Positions 1 to 8,235 of a DNA stretch of 64,000 bases are shown piece by piece. Both the position numbers and the translations under genes were made by a program. The DNA lies in NCBI GenBank assembly GCA_900078375.1, contig FLQS01000002.1, positions 62,001 to 126,000 of the forward strand. The letters run 5' to 3'. This DNA comes from an uncultured Mycobacterium sp. (lineage in GTDB: Bacteria; Actinomycetota; Actinomycetes; Mycobacteriales; Mycobacteriaceae). Position 1 is the first letter of the stretch; the number at the start of each line of letters is the position of its first letter. The notes below the pieces were generated by a model that was not told the DNA's origin, did not search any database, and worked only from the letters and a program-made list of their open reading frames with translations.

Positions 1-256
1 GCTCGAGGTCGACCGCGACGGCATCGTGGTCAACATAGTCACGCCCGGACCGGTGGAAACCGAGATGCTGGAAGACGTTCCGTTCGAGATGTTCGCGATC
101 ACCGCCGCCGACGTCGCCGACACCGTGGCGTGGCTGGACACCGTGCCGCCCTCGGTCGACCTGCCCGAGATCCGGCTCAACGCCATCACCCGCGGCCCCT
201 CTGCCCGCCCGCCTGTGGTGCCTCCGGAAGCGCACCGCCGCGCGGTCAGTAACTAA
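1..256 (+). CDS. SDR family oxidoreductase, C-terminal end (5' part outside window)
   Basis: The reading frame is open from the first bases of the window and ends at TAA 254-256, so only the last ~84 codons are visible. They contain the conserved SDR segment after the active site, a VN-x-V-TPGPVETEM run (NAD-binding loop after the Rossmann core), followed by a short tail. The N-terminal glycine motif and the YxxxK site lie outside the window. The tail is less conserved than the TPGPVETEM segment. The gene lies 85 bp upstream of an acyl-CoA dehydrogenase operon on the same strand and may belong to the same lipid-degradation block, but a separate promoter-like element (310-328) lies between them. 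An internal GTG at 26 is not the start, because homology continues upstream of it. Confidence 0.7.
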   Translation, partial: LEVDRDGIVVNIVTPGPVETEMLEDVPFEMFAITAADVADTVAWLDTVPPSVDLPEIRLNAITRGPSARPPVVPPEAHRRAVSN

Positions 257-309
257 CACCCCCCGGCTGACCCCTTCGCCGCCGGGTGGGTTTGACGTCG
301 CATCATCTA

Positions 310-328
310 CTTTACTATTTTAATAAAG
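310..328 (+). promoter_or_regulatory. AT-rich palindromic promoter/operator element before the acyl-CoA dehydrogenase operon
   Basis: This is a 19-bp imperfect palindrome, CTTTACTA-TTT-TAATAAAG, directly upstream of the Shine-Dalgarno run AGGGAG (331-336) and the ATG at 341. It is strikingly AT-rich against the GC-rich surroundings. A closely similar element (CTTTACTAT then TT and ATAAA) lies at 16914-16932 before the mce operon. The shared core suggests one regulator for both operons. That reading is an inference. Confidence 0.5.
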
Positions 329-340
329 AAAGGGAGATGG

Positions 341-1435
341 ATGCAGATCGGACCCTCAGCTGACCAATTGAGCCTTCGCGACGGTGTGCGTGAGGTGCTG
401 GCTGCCGACTGTCCGCTGACCCTGGATCGTCAGGTCTACGGCGATCAATTGGCATGGCAGCCGTTGTGGTGCAATGTTGTCGACCTCGGCTGGACATGGT
501 TGGCGCGGCGGGGTTACGACGAGGGCGCCGACGATCTGGGCTTGACGACGCTGGATCTGGTCATCACCCTCGAAGCTCTGGGGTCGGCTTTGGCGCCGAT
601 ACCATTTCTGAGCGGCGTCGGGTTGGCCGCCGGTGCGGCCAGAGCGGGCGGCGAGGCCACCGACGCCCTGCTGACCGCCATCGCCAGCGGCACGGTGGCG
701 ACCCTTGCCGCGCAATCACCCACCAGTCGGCTCCCCGGCGTGACGATGACGCTGTCCGGTGGGCGGGTACGCGGCACAGCCGCGGCTGTCCCCGACGCGG
801 TCAACGCCGAACTGCTGGTGGTGCTCTGCGCCGACGGCGAGAACACCGCACTGGCGGTCGTGGCCACAGCCGATGCAGGGGTGGTGATCGATCCGGTCGA
901 CTCAGCCGACCCGGCACGCCCGCTCGCCACCGTCACCGTGGCTGCCCCCGCCGAGCTGGCGGTGCCGGTCGAGATCGAAACCGCCTTGGGTCCAGCACTT
1001 CTGGCGGTCGCAGCCGAGCTTGTCGGCGTCGCGCAGGCGGCGTTGGACATCGCGGTCGAGCATGCCAAGAACCGCCACCAGTTCGATCGTCCGATCGGGT
1101 CGTTTCAGGCGATCAAACATGCGCTCGCCGACAACCAGGTCAGCGTCGAGCGGGCCCGCAGCCTGGCGTATCTCGCCGCGGCACGGGTCGACGATACGTC
1201 GGTCAGCCCGGCCGAACGCTGGCGTAGCTGTGCACTGGCCAAGGCGGCCGCCGGCGACGCGGCTCTTGCCGCTACCCGGACCGCGGTGCAGGTGCTCGGC
1301 GCGCTGGGCCAGACCTGGGAACACGATATCCACCTGTATCTGCGGCGGGCCTGGCTCGGCGCCGCTGCACTCGGGGATTCCTCGAGCCTCTATCACCTTG
1401 AGGGACAACGTTTCATGGCGGGAGCGGGCCGGTGA
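341..1435 (+). CDS. acyl-CoA dehydrogenase, putative non-catalytic subunit of a heteromeric pair (FadE type)
   Basis: The 364-residue product has acyl-CoA dehydrogenase hallmarks: a helical N-terminal third, a beta middle domain, and a C-terminal helical domain with KNRHQFDRPIGSFQ (FAD-contacting) and LGALGQTWEHDIHLYLRRA. In the helix where isovaleryl- and long-chain acyl-CoA dehydrogenases carry the catalytic Glu (LERL or QERL), the aligned residue by eye is Ala, so this subunit may not supply the base. The next gene overlaps by 4 bp (GTGA at 1432) and does carry an HER Glu. Such adjacent alpha/beta pairs form alpha2beta2 enzymes in the mycobacterial steroid side-chain pathway (ChsE family). 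ATG 341 follows AGGGAG. Cytosolic beta-oxidation is the inferred role. Confidence 0.82.
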   Translation: MQIGPSADQLSLRDGVREVLAADCPLTLDRQVYGDQLAWQPLWCNVVDLGWTWLARRGYDEGADDLGLTTLDLVITLEALGSALAPIPFLSGVGLAAGAARAGGEATDALLTAIASGTVATLAAQSPTSRLPGVTMTLSGGRVRGTAAAVPDAVNAELLVVLCADGENTALAVVATADAGVVIDPVDSADPARPLATVTVAAPAELAVPVEIETALGPALLAVAAELVGVAQAALDIAVEHAKNRHQFDRPIGSFQAIKHALADNQVSVERARSLAYLAAARVDDTSVSPAERWRSCALAKAAAGDAALAATRTAVQVLGALGQTWEHDIHLYLRRAWLGAAALGDSSSLYHLEGQRFMAGAGR

Positions 1436-2541
1436 GCCAGGGTGAGCTGCGCGACGAGTTCGCCTGCTGGCTGACCTCGGTGCTTCCTGGCGACTACTAC
1501 CCGAACTACGCCACCTACCGGTGGGACATCGGCCTGCGCCGCGACTACCAACGCGCGAGTTTCGAGGCGGGCTGGATCCAGCCGACCTGGCCGCACGGGC
1601 AGGGCGGCCGGGGACTGACCGCTGCGCACGCTCTGGAGATCCGGTTGGAGGGCGCGCTGCGATCGGCACCCAAGTTGCCCAATATCGCCGGGCCCAATGT
1701 CGCGGCAGCCAGTATCCGGGCGTTCGGCACACCCGATCAGGTGGACCGCTTGCTGGCGCCGTGCCTGGCCGGCGACGAATGGTGGGCGCTGGGAATGTCG
1801 GAGCCAGAGGCGGGTTCTGATTTCGCGGGTCTGCGCACGCGCGCCGTCCGCGACGGCGACGTCTTCGTGGTCAACGGCCACAAGATCTGGACCACCCAGG
1901 CCCACGAGTCGCGCTGGTGCCTGCTGTATGCGCGGACCGATCCGCAGGCGCCCAAACACAAGGGCATCTCGTGCTTTGTGTTGGATCTGCAGGCACCGGG
2001 AGTGACGATCAATCCGATTCGGATGGCATCGCGATCCGACGAGACCTTTTGCGAGGTTGTCCTCGACGACGTCGAGATCCCGGCGTCGGCGTTACTGGGC
2101 TCGGAGAACGGCGGTTGGGGGGTGGCCATCTCGTCGCTTGGCCATGAGCGCCAAATGATCTGGGTGATGAACTGGGTGGAGATCCAGCGCGGCCTTGACA
2201 CGATCCGGGCGGCCCAATCTGGATCGTGCGGCGATCTGTACGCGCCGGTCGGGATGCTGATGGCTGATGCGGAAGCGCTGCGCGCCAGCGGATATCGGGC
2301 GATGAACAACGACCAGGCCGGCAGGCCCAGCCCGGAGGGCGACATCCTCAAGCTCCTGGGTTCGACGACGCTGCAACGCGCCTGGGAGATCAGCGCGGCG
2401 GCGACCGGAAGTGCCGCGGTCACCGACGCGGACCTGGAGTTCGAACGCCACGATGCGCTGGCGGCGGGGATCTATGGCGGCACGTCAGAGGTGCAGCGCA
2501 ACATCATCGGCGAGCGGCTGCTCGGCCTTCCGAAAGGATGA
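1432..2541 (+). CDS. acyl-CoA dehydrogenase, putative catalytic subunit (FadE type)
   Basis: The 369-residue product shows the family in order: an N-terminal helical domain; the flavin/substrate middle domain with MSEPEAGSDFAGLRTRA and VNGHKIWTTQA; and the C-terminal GGTSEVQRNIIGERLLGLP that binds FAD across the dimer. Glu239 (in LGHERQ) sits where isovaleryl- and long-chain dehydrogenases have the catalytic base. The MCAD-type base position (YEGT) is YGGT here. GTG 1432 overlaps the TGA of the previous gene, which implies coupled translation and a complex. It probably introduces the alpha-beta double bond in an acyl-CoA substrate of unknown identity. The DNA shows no sign of transfer compared with its neighbours. 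Confidence 0.85.
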   Translation: MSQGELRDEFACWLTSVLPGDYYPNYATYRWDIGLRRDYQRASFEAGWIQPTWPHGQGGRGLTAAHALEIRLEGALRSAPKLPNIAGPNVAAASIRAFGTPDQVDRLLAPCLAGDEWWALGMSEPEAGSDFAGLRTRAVRDGDVFVVNGHKIWTTQAHESRWCLLYARTDPQAPKHKGISCFVLDLQAPGVTINPIRMASRSDETFCEVVLDDVEIPASALLGSENGGWGVAISSLGHERQMIWVMNWVEIQRGLDTIRAAQSGSCGDLYAPVGMLMADAEALRASGYRAMNNDQAGRPSPEGDILKLLGSTTLQRAWEISAAATGSAAVTDADLEFERHDALAAGIYGGTSEVQRNIIGERLLGLPKG

Positions 2542-2544
2542 GAC

Positions 2545-3690
2545 GTGGACTATGCGCTGGGAGATGACGCGGCCGCACTGCGGAAGCGGCTGCGGGAGCT
2601 GATGAAGGCCCACTTGCCGGACCGGTTCCATGGTGCGTTCACCGACGACCCACAGGATCTGGCCACCACGGAGGCGTTCTGCCGACTCCTGGCCCGGGAG
2701 GGCCTGCTGACCTTGGCCTGGCCCAAAGAGTATGGCGGCGGCGGTGGTTCGGTGTGGCAGCAGACCGTGGTGCGGGAGGAAATGTGGGCCGCACATGAGC
2801 CGCGCGGTGCACAGTACATGGGGGTCAACTGGGTTGGGCCGGCGATCATGCGCTACGGCACCGCGGAGCAGAAGGCCACCCACCTGGCGGCCATCTCGGC
2901 CGGGGAAGTGATCTGGTGTCAGGGCTTCTCCGAGCCGGAGGCCGGCACCGATCTGGCGTCGATGCGTACCCGTGCCGTGCGCGACGGTGACGGGTGGGTG
3001 ATCAACGGCCAGAAGATCTGGACCTCCTACGCGCTGATGGCGCGCTGGTGTGTGCTCGCCACCCGCACCGAGCCGGCCGAGGGGTCCTCGGGCCGGCACA
3101 CCCTGTTTCTGATCCCGATGGACCGGGCCGGGGTCACCGCGCGGCCGATCCGGTCGATGCTCGGACCCCATCACCTCAATGAGGTGTTCTTCGACAACGT
3201 GAGGGCCAGCGACGCAGATGTGCTCGGCGACGTCGGTGGCGGTTGGCAGGTCATCCGCGAGGCGCTGGCCTTCGAACGCGTGGGCATCGCCCGCTACGCG
3301 CGGTGCGAATCGCTGCTGGAGCGGTTGCGCACCGAGCTCGGCCCGCAGTGGGCGGAGCTACCCGAATCGATCCGGACCCGGTGGGCGCGAGCACTGGTCG
3401 ACCTGCGGGTGGCCCGGCTGCTCGCGTACCGCGCGGTGTCGTTGCTCAACGATCCCGCAGCGCCGGCCGCCGCCAGTTCGGCCAGGATCGCGGCCACCAC
3501 CTGCGACCAGAAGGTCGCGGAACTGCTGTTCGATGCGCTGGGTGCAGCGGCGATGGACGCCACACCCGATGCCGTGCTGGACGGCGCGGTCGACGACCAC
3601 TGGCGCTACGCACAGGCCGCGACGGTCGCCTCGGGAACCATTGAGGTGCAACGGATGCTGGTCGCACGCGAGCTGCTGGGAGGCCGATGA
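2545..3690 (+). CDS. acyl-CoA dehydrogenase, second putative catalytic subunit (FadE type)
   Basis: The 381-residue product contains QGFSEPEAGTDLASMRTRAV, INGQKIWTSYA and a C-terminal ASGTIEVQRMLVARELLG, the standard order for this flavoenzyme family. Glu244 in ALAFERVG is the likely LCAD/IVD-type catalytic base. The GTG start at 2545 follows GAAAGGATGAGAC and lies only 3 bp after the previous stop. The next gene overlaps by 4 bp (ATGA 3687-3690) and encodes a shorter dehydrogenase-like partner. This is therefore the second catalytic/partner pair in the operon. The two pairs could act on successive intermediates, as ChsE complexes do on a shortening side chain, but the substrate cannot be inferred. 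Confidence 0.85.
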   Translation: MDYALGDDAAALRKRLRELMKAHLPDRFHGAFTDDPQDLATTEAFCRLLAREGLLTLAWPKEYGGGGGSVWQQTVVREEMWAAHEPRGAQYMGVNWVGPAIMRYGTAEQKATHLAAISAGEVIWCQGFSEPEAGTDLASMRTRAVRDGDGWVINGQKIWTSYALMARWCVLATRTEPAEGSSGRHTLFLIPMDRAGVTARPIRSMLGPHHLNEVFFDNVRASDADVLGDVGGGWQVIREALAFERVGIARYARCESLLERLRTELGPQWAELPESIRTRWARALVDLRVARLLAYRAVSLLNDPAAPAAASSARIAATTCDQKVAELLFDALGAAAMDATPDAVLDGAVDDHWRYAQAATVASGTIEVQRMLVARELLGGR

Positions 3691-4613
3691 TGGAAACCTC
3701 ACTGCCCGAACATATTCGGGAGTTCAGCCAGGTAGCTCAGCACCGCTTCGAGATGCTCGGTGGCCCGCAGGAGTCATCGCTTCCTGCGGAGCGCGACGGG
3801 TCGATGCGCGAGCTGGCAGCCGGCGCGCTGGCCGAGATCGGAGTCGCCGAGCTCGACGTGCGCAACGATCTCGAGGATCGGCTGGCCGGTGCGGTGGTGG
3901 CGCGCGCCGCAGGCGTGGCTCTGTTGCCCTACCCGGTGGTGGACGACCTCATGGCGATCGATGGTGCGCGACTAAGTCCGATCGACCCCCGGGTCCCGCG
4001 CGTCGATCACGGGGATCTGGCCGGCCCATGGCTGCTTGCCGACCTTGACGGAATCGCCTATACCGCAACGCTGGGCCCCCGTCATCCGGCGAAGCTCGGC
4101 CCGTTTCTGGTGAAGGCCACCGACCTGTCGCCGGTCAGCACGGTGCCGCGCGCCGACCTTGCGCTGCACTTGATCCTGCAGTCGTGGCGCATTCTGGGTG
4201 CCCTGGAACGGGCCCTGGAGATCACCTGCGAACACGTCAAGGCGCGCACCCAATTCGGCAAGACACTCTCGGAATTCCAGTTCGTCAGGTTCACCATCGC
4301 CGACACCAGCGTCACCCTCCGCGGCCTGGAAGAGCTGGCCAAGTTCAGCCTCTCCCGGTGGACGATCGACACCGACGTGACCGGATGGACCGACGCGTTG
4401 ATGCTGAAGATCAAGGCCGCCGAGGCCGGCATCCACGTGATGCGCACCAGCCATCAACTGCTGGGCGCGCTGGGCTTTTGCGACGAGTCGGACATCAGCG
4501 TCATCGACCGTCATCTGCAACCGGCGCTGCGGCTTCCTGAAAGCGTTGAAGCACTGGCCCTTCGACTCACTCCAGAGGTAGGCGCGGGTCACGTGGAAAC
4601 ACTGTTCTCGTGA
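3687..4613 (+). CDS. short acyl-CoA dehydrogenase-like subunit, putative non-catalytic partner
   Basis: The 308-residue product is short for the family (about 370-400). The first ~150 residues are divergent, and the recognisable part is the C-terminal FAD-binding helical domain: CEHVKARTQFGKTLSEFQ, then a TSHQLLGALGFCDESDISVIDRHLQ segment. By eye the residue aligned with the IVD/LCAD catalytic Glu is His, and the middle-domain SEPEAGSD motif is missing. It probably serves as a structural partner of the preceding enzyme, with which it overlaps (ATGA). It overlaps the following synthetase by GTGA at 4610-4613. Alternatively it is a degenerated paralogue, but the intact frame and tight coupling argue for a working subunit. 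Confidence 0.78.
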   Translation: MMETSLPEHIREFSQVAQHRFEMLGGPQESSLPAERDGSMRELAAGALAEIGVAELDVRNDLEDRLAGAVVARAAGVALLPYPVVDDLMAIDGARLSPIDPRVPRVDHGDLAGPWLLADLDGIAYTATLGPRHPAKLGPFLVKATDLSPVSTVPRADLALHLILQSWRILGALERALEITCEHVKARTQFGKTLSEFQFVRFTIADTSVTLRGLEELAKFSLSRWTIDTDVTGWTDALMLKIKAAEAGIHVMRTSHQLLGALGFCDESDISVIDRHLQPALRLPESVEALALRLTPEVGAGHVETLFS

Positions 4614-6136
4614 TTCCGACGCCCGCCTCGGCTCCCCGATTGGATACTCCCCTTATGACTGAGTCTCCGCAGCCCGTCGTCGATGGGATCCCCTTCGGCC
4701 GCCAGCTGAGCATCCGCGCCGCCGCGGACCCCGATGGGCCCGCGTTGATCGTGGTCGGCAAGGACGGTTCGGACACGGTGGTCAGCTGGTCGGAGCTGGA
4801 GCGATCCGCCAATCAATGGGCCCGAGCGCTGCAGAATGCTCCCGTGGCCGAGGGAGCGATCGTCGCCCTGCCGGTGCCGAATTCTGTTGAGCTAGTTGTG
4901 GCGACGCTCGCGACGTGGAAACTCGGCGCCACACCGGTACCGATGCGGTGGGACCTGCCCGCCTGGGAACACCGGCGTCTCATCGAGGTCATCGATCCCG
5001 CCGTGATCATCACCGAAGACAACGTCGCCGGCTGGGCCGGGCGCGCCGCCGGCCAGGACGACAGCCCGCTGCCCGATGCAGTCTCCCCCGCAGTCAGCGG
5101 CATCTGCAGCTCTGGGTCGACCGGCCTGCCGAAGGTCATCCTCAACACCTCGCCCGCGCAATGGACTCCGGCACACAATGTCCCGTTCATGGCGCAGTGG
5201 AAGCCGGTAACCCAGCCGCAGACCATCCTGGTTCCCGCGCCGATGTATCACACCAACGGCTTCGTCACGTTGACCTATCTTCTGGGTGGCGACATGTTGG
5301 TGGTTCTGGAGAAGTTCGACGCGCGGGCCGCATTGGACGCCATTGAGCGGCACCGTGTTACCACCTTCACCGCGACTCCGACGATGCTCTCTCGCATCGC
5401 CGACGTGCCCGACGTCGCCAGCCGGGACCTGTCCAGCATCGAGTGGATCATGCAGGGCGCGGCGGTGATGCCGCCGCATCTGTTGCGGCGGTGGTTCGAA
5501 TTACTCAGCCCACAGCAGGTGCTGATGGCCTATGGCATGACCGAGAACCTGGGCCTGACGGCGTTGCGCGGCGACGAATGGCTCGAACACCCCGGCAGCG
5601 TTGGCCGCGGCTTCCGCGACACCGAGATCCGGGTCCTGGGCGACGACGGTCAGCCGGTGCCACCCGGCGAGTTCGGCGAGATCTATCTACGGGCACCGAT
5701 GAACGATCAGTACCGGTACATCGGCGGGGCCAAGCAGTTGCCGAGAACGCCGGACGGCTTCGCCACCGCGGGCGATATCGGTTATCTCGACGCAGACGGC
5801 TATCTCTTCATCGCCGACCGTCGCACCGACATGATCGTCACCGGCGGCGCCAATGTGTTTCCGGCTGAGGTCGAATCGGCGCTCATCGAGCACCCGCAGA
5901 TCGCCGACGTCGTGGTGATCGGTATCTCGGATGCGCAGTGGGGTCGCCGCGTGCACGCCGTGATTCAGGCCACCGAGATCGCCGCGCCGCCAACCGAACA
6001 GGAAGTGATCCTGTTCGCGAAGGGCAAGCTCGCCGGCTACAAGGTGCCCAAGACCGTCGAATTCGTCGAGGAAATCCCGCGTACCGCCGCCACCAAGGTC
6101 AACCGGTCGGCCATGGTCGCGGCCCGCGAAGGCTGA
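4610..6136 (+). CDS. AMP-dependent acyl-CoA synthetase/ligase (FadD type)
   Basis: This adenylate-forming enzyme activates a carboxylic acid to its CoA thioester using ATP. The order of core motifs is visible: the P-loop-like SSGSTGLPK (from about residue 167), YGMTEN, GDIGYLDADGYLFIADRRTD, and a C-terminal lysine in ATKVNRS (about residue 496) that normally drives adenylation. Length (508 aa) is normal. The GTG at 4610 overlaps the previous TGA. An in-frame ATG at 4655 (MTESPQ) is a plausible alternative and would drop a 15-residue extension without clear homology. It is the last gene of the five-gene operon and probably supplies acyl-CoA to the dehydrogenases encoded upstream. Confidence 0.88.
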   Translation: MIPTPASAPRLDTPLMTESPQPVVDGIPFGRQLSIRAAADPDGPALIVVGKDGSDTVVSWSELERSANQWARALQNAPVAEGAIVALPVPNSVELVVATLATWKLGATPVPMRWDLPAWEHRRLIEVIDPAVIITEDNVAGWAGRAAGQDDSPLPDAVSPAVSGICSSGSTGLPKVILNTSPAQWTPAHNVPFMAQWKPVTQPQTILVPAPMYHTNGFVTLTYLLGGDMLVVLEKFDARAALDAIERHRVTTFTATPTMLSRIADVPDVASRDLSSIEWIMQGAAVMPPHLLRRWFELLSPQQVLMAYGMTENLGLTALRGDEWLEHPGSVGRGFRDTEIRVLGDDGQPVPPGEFGEIYLRAPMNDQYRYIGGAKQLPRTPDGFATAGDIGYLDADGYLFIADRRTDMIVTGGANVFPAEVESALIEHPQIADVVVIGISDAQWGRRVHAVIQATEIAAPPTEQEVILFAKGKLAGYKVPKTVEFVEEIPRTAATKVNRSAMVAAREG

Positions 6137-6139
6137 CGG

Positions 6140-6595
6140 TCAGCCGTGCGGTTCGGCCGGCCCGGACAATTGCGGCATCAGCTCGACCATCACCCCATCG
6201 GGATCGACGACGGTGGCCGCAATTCCGCCGCGGGGCACCGGCATCGTGCGGGGTGTACCGCCGAGACGCAGCCCCTCGAGCCGGCTCAGGACCGCGGGCA
6301 CGTCGGCCCGCATCGATAGCAAAAACAACCCCCTGGCCGGGCCTCCGGGACCGGGCCCGCTGGCGGTGATGCGGCTGCTGCCGAGGTCGAGTAGTTCGAC
6401 AATGCCCGCTTCGGGCGAGGCTGGGTCGCCCAGGAAGATGAAGCGCACTTCTTCGGTGTGCACACCCAGCAGTGAATGCAGGTCGGCGTTGAGCACCTGG
6501 TCCGATACCACCTCCAACCCGAGGCCGTCTCGGTAGAAGCGCAGCGATAGTTCGATATCCCGCACGCACAATCCGGCGTGGTGGAGCAGGGGCAT
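6140..6595 (-). CDS. VOC (glyoxalase/bleomycin-resistance fold) family protein
   Basis: The 151-residue product begins MPLLHHAGLCVRDIELSLRFYRDGLGLE, the typical first beta-alpha-beta unit of vicinal oxygen chelate proteins. It ends with a second module (AATVVDPDGVMVELMPQ) carrying the metal-site Glu. Candidate metal ligands are the His near the start and the late Glu. The frame stays open upstream to 6862, but that extension is Arg/Pro-rich shadow sequence, so ATG 6595 was chosen. It converges on the synthetase with a 3-bp gap and diverges from a TetR gene at 6739. The reaction is unknown: an isomerase, a dioxygenase or a lyase is possible. Confidence 0.8.
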   Translation of the reverse strand: MPLLHHAGLCVRDIELSLRFYRDGLGLEVVSDQVLNADLHSLLGVHTEEVRFIFLGDPASPEAGIVELLDLGSSRITASGPGPGGPARGLFLLSMRADVPAVLSRLEGLRLGGTPRTMPVPRGGIAATVVDPDGVMVELMPQLSGPAEPHG

Positions 6596-6663
6596 GGTTC
6601 TCTCCGCTGTTCGGACGCTCCGCGGCGGCGTAGGCGGGCGATAATGGGTACCGGACACCACCG

Positions 6664-6708
6664 GCACAATGTGCGACAACAGCGCGGTTAGTGTGACATT
6701 ATGTGCGA
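6664..6708. promoter_or_regulatory. candidate operator region between VOC gene and TetR gene
   Basis: Within the divergent intergenic region, GCACAATGTGC (6664-6674) is an 11-bp palindrome. The octamer ATGTGCGA occurs at 6669-6676 and again at 6701-6708, 32 bp apart, with ACATTATGT (6696-6704) forming a second small palindrome. The spacing of about three helical turns and the position between a TetR gene and its divergent neighbour fit a paired operator. No footprint-level evidence is available. Confidence 0.35.
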
Positions 6709-6738
6709 TTGATGTAAAGCGATAGGAGTCGTGTTCCC

Positions 6739-7290
6739 GTGGCCGCAGAGGCTGAGCTGTCGACCCGGCGCCGAATACTGGACGCCACGTACGTCGTGCT
6801 GTCCCGCAGCGGCCGCCGCAATCTGCTGCTCGCCGATGTCGCCGCCGAAGCCAAGGTCTCACGCCCCACGCTGTATCGGCACTTCGGTTCTCGGGAAGGC
6901 CTCCTCGAGGCGTTCAGCCAGTACGAACAGGACAATTTCGACGCCGGCATGGCCCGCGCCATCGCGGGGCTGCACGGCGAGGACCGCCTCGACGCGGCGT
7001 TGCAGTTCGTCGTCGACTTCCAGAACTCGCACTCCGCACGCCATATCGTCGACCTCGAACCCGAGCACATCCTTGTACAGATGCGATTGACCCTGCCGGT
7101 CATCGAGAAGCGCATCCGTCAAGTGCTTACCGGCGACAACGCCGATACCGCGGCCTCCGCGATCGTGCACATCGCGATCTGCCACTACCTGATACAGGGC
7201 GGCACTCCCGAGCAGTTTCTCGCCGAGCTGCGGTTGGCCGCGGGACTGGACCCAAGGCGCCGCCGGGCGCCGAAGTCGGCAGCCAGCTAG
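6739..7290 (+). CDS. TetR family transcriptional regulator
   Basis: The 183-residue product has the N-terminal TetR DNA-binding domain at about residues 8-55: STRRRILDATYVVL, then LLLADVAAEAKVSRPTLYRHFGSREGLLEAF, with the recognition helix in VSRPTLYRHFG. The rest is an all-helical ligand-binding domain without recognisable specificity. GTG 6739 is the start, because the HTH begins immediately after it. It is divergent from the VOC gene and follows the acyl-CoA dehydrogenase operon, so it may repress either its own divergent region or the FadE-type operon. The effector is probably an acyl-CoA or pathway intermediate, by analogy with KstR and FadR-like mycobacterial regulators. That is inference only. 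Confidence 0.85.
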   Translation: MAAEAELSTRRRILDATYVVLSRSGRRNLLLADVAAEAKVSRPTLYRHFGSREGLLEAFSQYEQDNFDAGMARAIAGLHGEDRLDAALQFVVDFQNSHSARHIVDLEPEHILVQMRLTLPVIEKRIRQVLTGDNADTAASAIVHIAICHYLIQGGTPEQFLAELRLAAGLDPRRRRAPKSAAS

Positions 7291-7353
7291 CCCGATCAAC
7301 CGGACTGTTAGATCCGATCGTCAGAAGTAATGCCGTCCGCCCAAAAACCGGGT

Positions 7354-7377
7354 TTACATGAACCGGCTTCCATGTAA
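7354..7377. promoter_or_regulatory. 24-bp inverted repeat, probable TetR-type operator
   Basis: TTACATG and CATGTAA form a perfect inverted repeat with a 10-bp spacer. It lies 10 bp upstream of the ATG at 7388 and 64 bp after the TetR stop. It overlaps the two upstream candidate ATG codons (7358, 7379 is just after), which argues that the downstream gene starts at 7388. Confidence 0.5.
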
Positions 7378-7387
7378 CATGCTATCC

Positions 7388-8227
7388 ATGGCGACACCCA
7401 ACCCGAAGCACCTTCTGATCGGCGCGGCTCGCCACCTGATCGTCACCGGGGCGGTCGTCTGGGCGGTCGACTGCGTGCGGCACAAGCGACGCCCGGCCCG
7501 GCGAGACCGCCACGACCATGGAACTGCCGGCCCGGTCGGCGATACCGCCGAAGCGGTGCACTCAGCACCGGCCTCCCCCGTGCCGGCTGGCCAGGACTGG
7601 CTGCCCACGGTCCATCGGGAGATCGCCGAGTTGGGAGCCTTTGCAGGGTATTTCGACCGGGCCGACACCCTCGGCAAGCATGAGGGCGATATGGCCGACG
7701 ACGTGTTCGTCCGGCTCGACGACCTTCGGTGGCTGCTGGCGGACTATGTGCTTCACGGGGCACGCGTGCGCCGTCTCGTTGAATTGCCGGTATTGGTGGA
7801 GTCCATCCTCGGCTGGTCGGCAGATGGATCGGATGCCCACGCCGACTTGCGTGCGGCCGCGGGCGATCTGCTGTCGTCAAGCCGCACCACCAACGAGATC
7901 ATGTTCGACTGGCTGCTGACCCATCGCGTCGTCATCCCGGATCCGGACTTCCTCGACAGCAATGCTCTGCTCGACCGGTATCGGCGGATGGAGCTCGAGC
8001 CGCACGCGGTCTCGAGTGATCCGCTGTATCTGCTGGTGTGCCTCATCCACGACGCGCTGGAGGCCGCGGAGCAGTTCGACAACGTCGAGGACGCGATGCT
8101 GGAACGTTTCGAGGCACAGCTCACCAAGCCGCTGGCCGCGATTGAACTCGAGATCGCCGCCGCGATGACGTTCAACAACGTACTGGTCGGCATGTTGCGT
8201 GATCCGCATCCGACCGACGCGGCGTGA
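7388..8227 (+). CDS. hypothetical protein, helical, function unknown
   Basis: I do not recognise this 279-residue protein. It starts with a short basic stretch, a weakly hydrophobic segment (about residues 12-28, HLIVTGAVVWAVDCV) that could be a membrane anchor, and a basic patch. The remainder is acidic and helix-rich, with repeated Leu/Asp/Glu patterns and no known catalytic motif. Codon use and GC content match the neighbours. ATG 7388 is preferred over ATG 7358 because a perfect inverted repeat (7354-7377) would otherwise lie inside the coding region. No clear Shine-Dalgarno is present, so a leaderless or near-leaderless transcript is possible. It converges with the thiolase-like gene, leaving an 8-bp gap. 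Confidence 0.65.
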   Translation: MATPNPKHLLIGAARHLIVTGAVVWAVDCVRHKRRPARRDRHDHGTAGPVGDTAEAVHSAPASPVPAGQDWLPTVHREIAELGAFAGYFDRADTLGKHEGDMADDVFVRLDDLRWLLADYVLHGARVRRLVELPVLVESILGWSADGSDAHADLRAAAGDLLSSSRTTNEIMFDWLLTHRVVIPDPDFLDSNALLDRYRRMELEPHAVSSDPLYLLVCLIHDALEAAEQFDNVEDAMLERFEAQLTKPLAAIELEIAAAMTFNNVLVGMLRDPHPTDAA

Positions 8228-8235
8228 CCGTCGCC

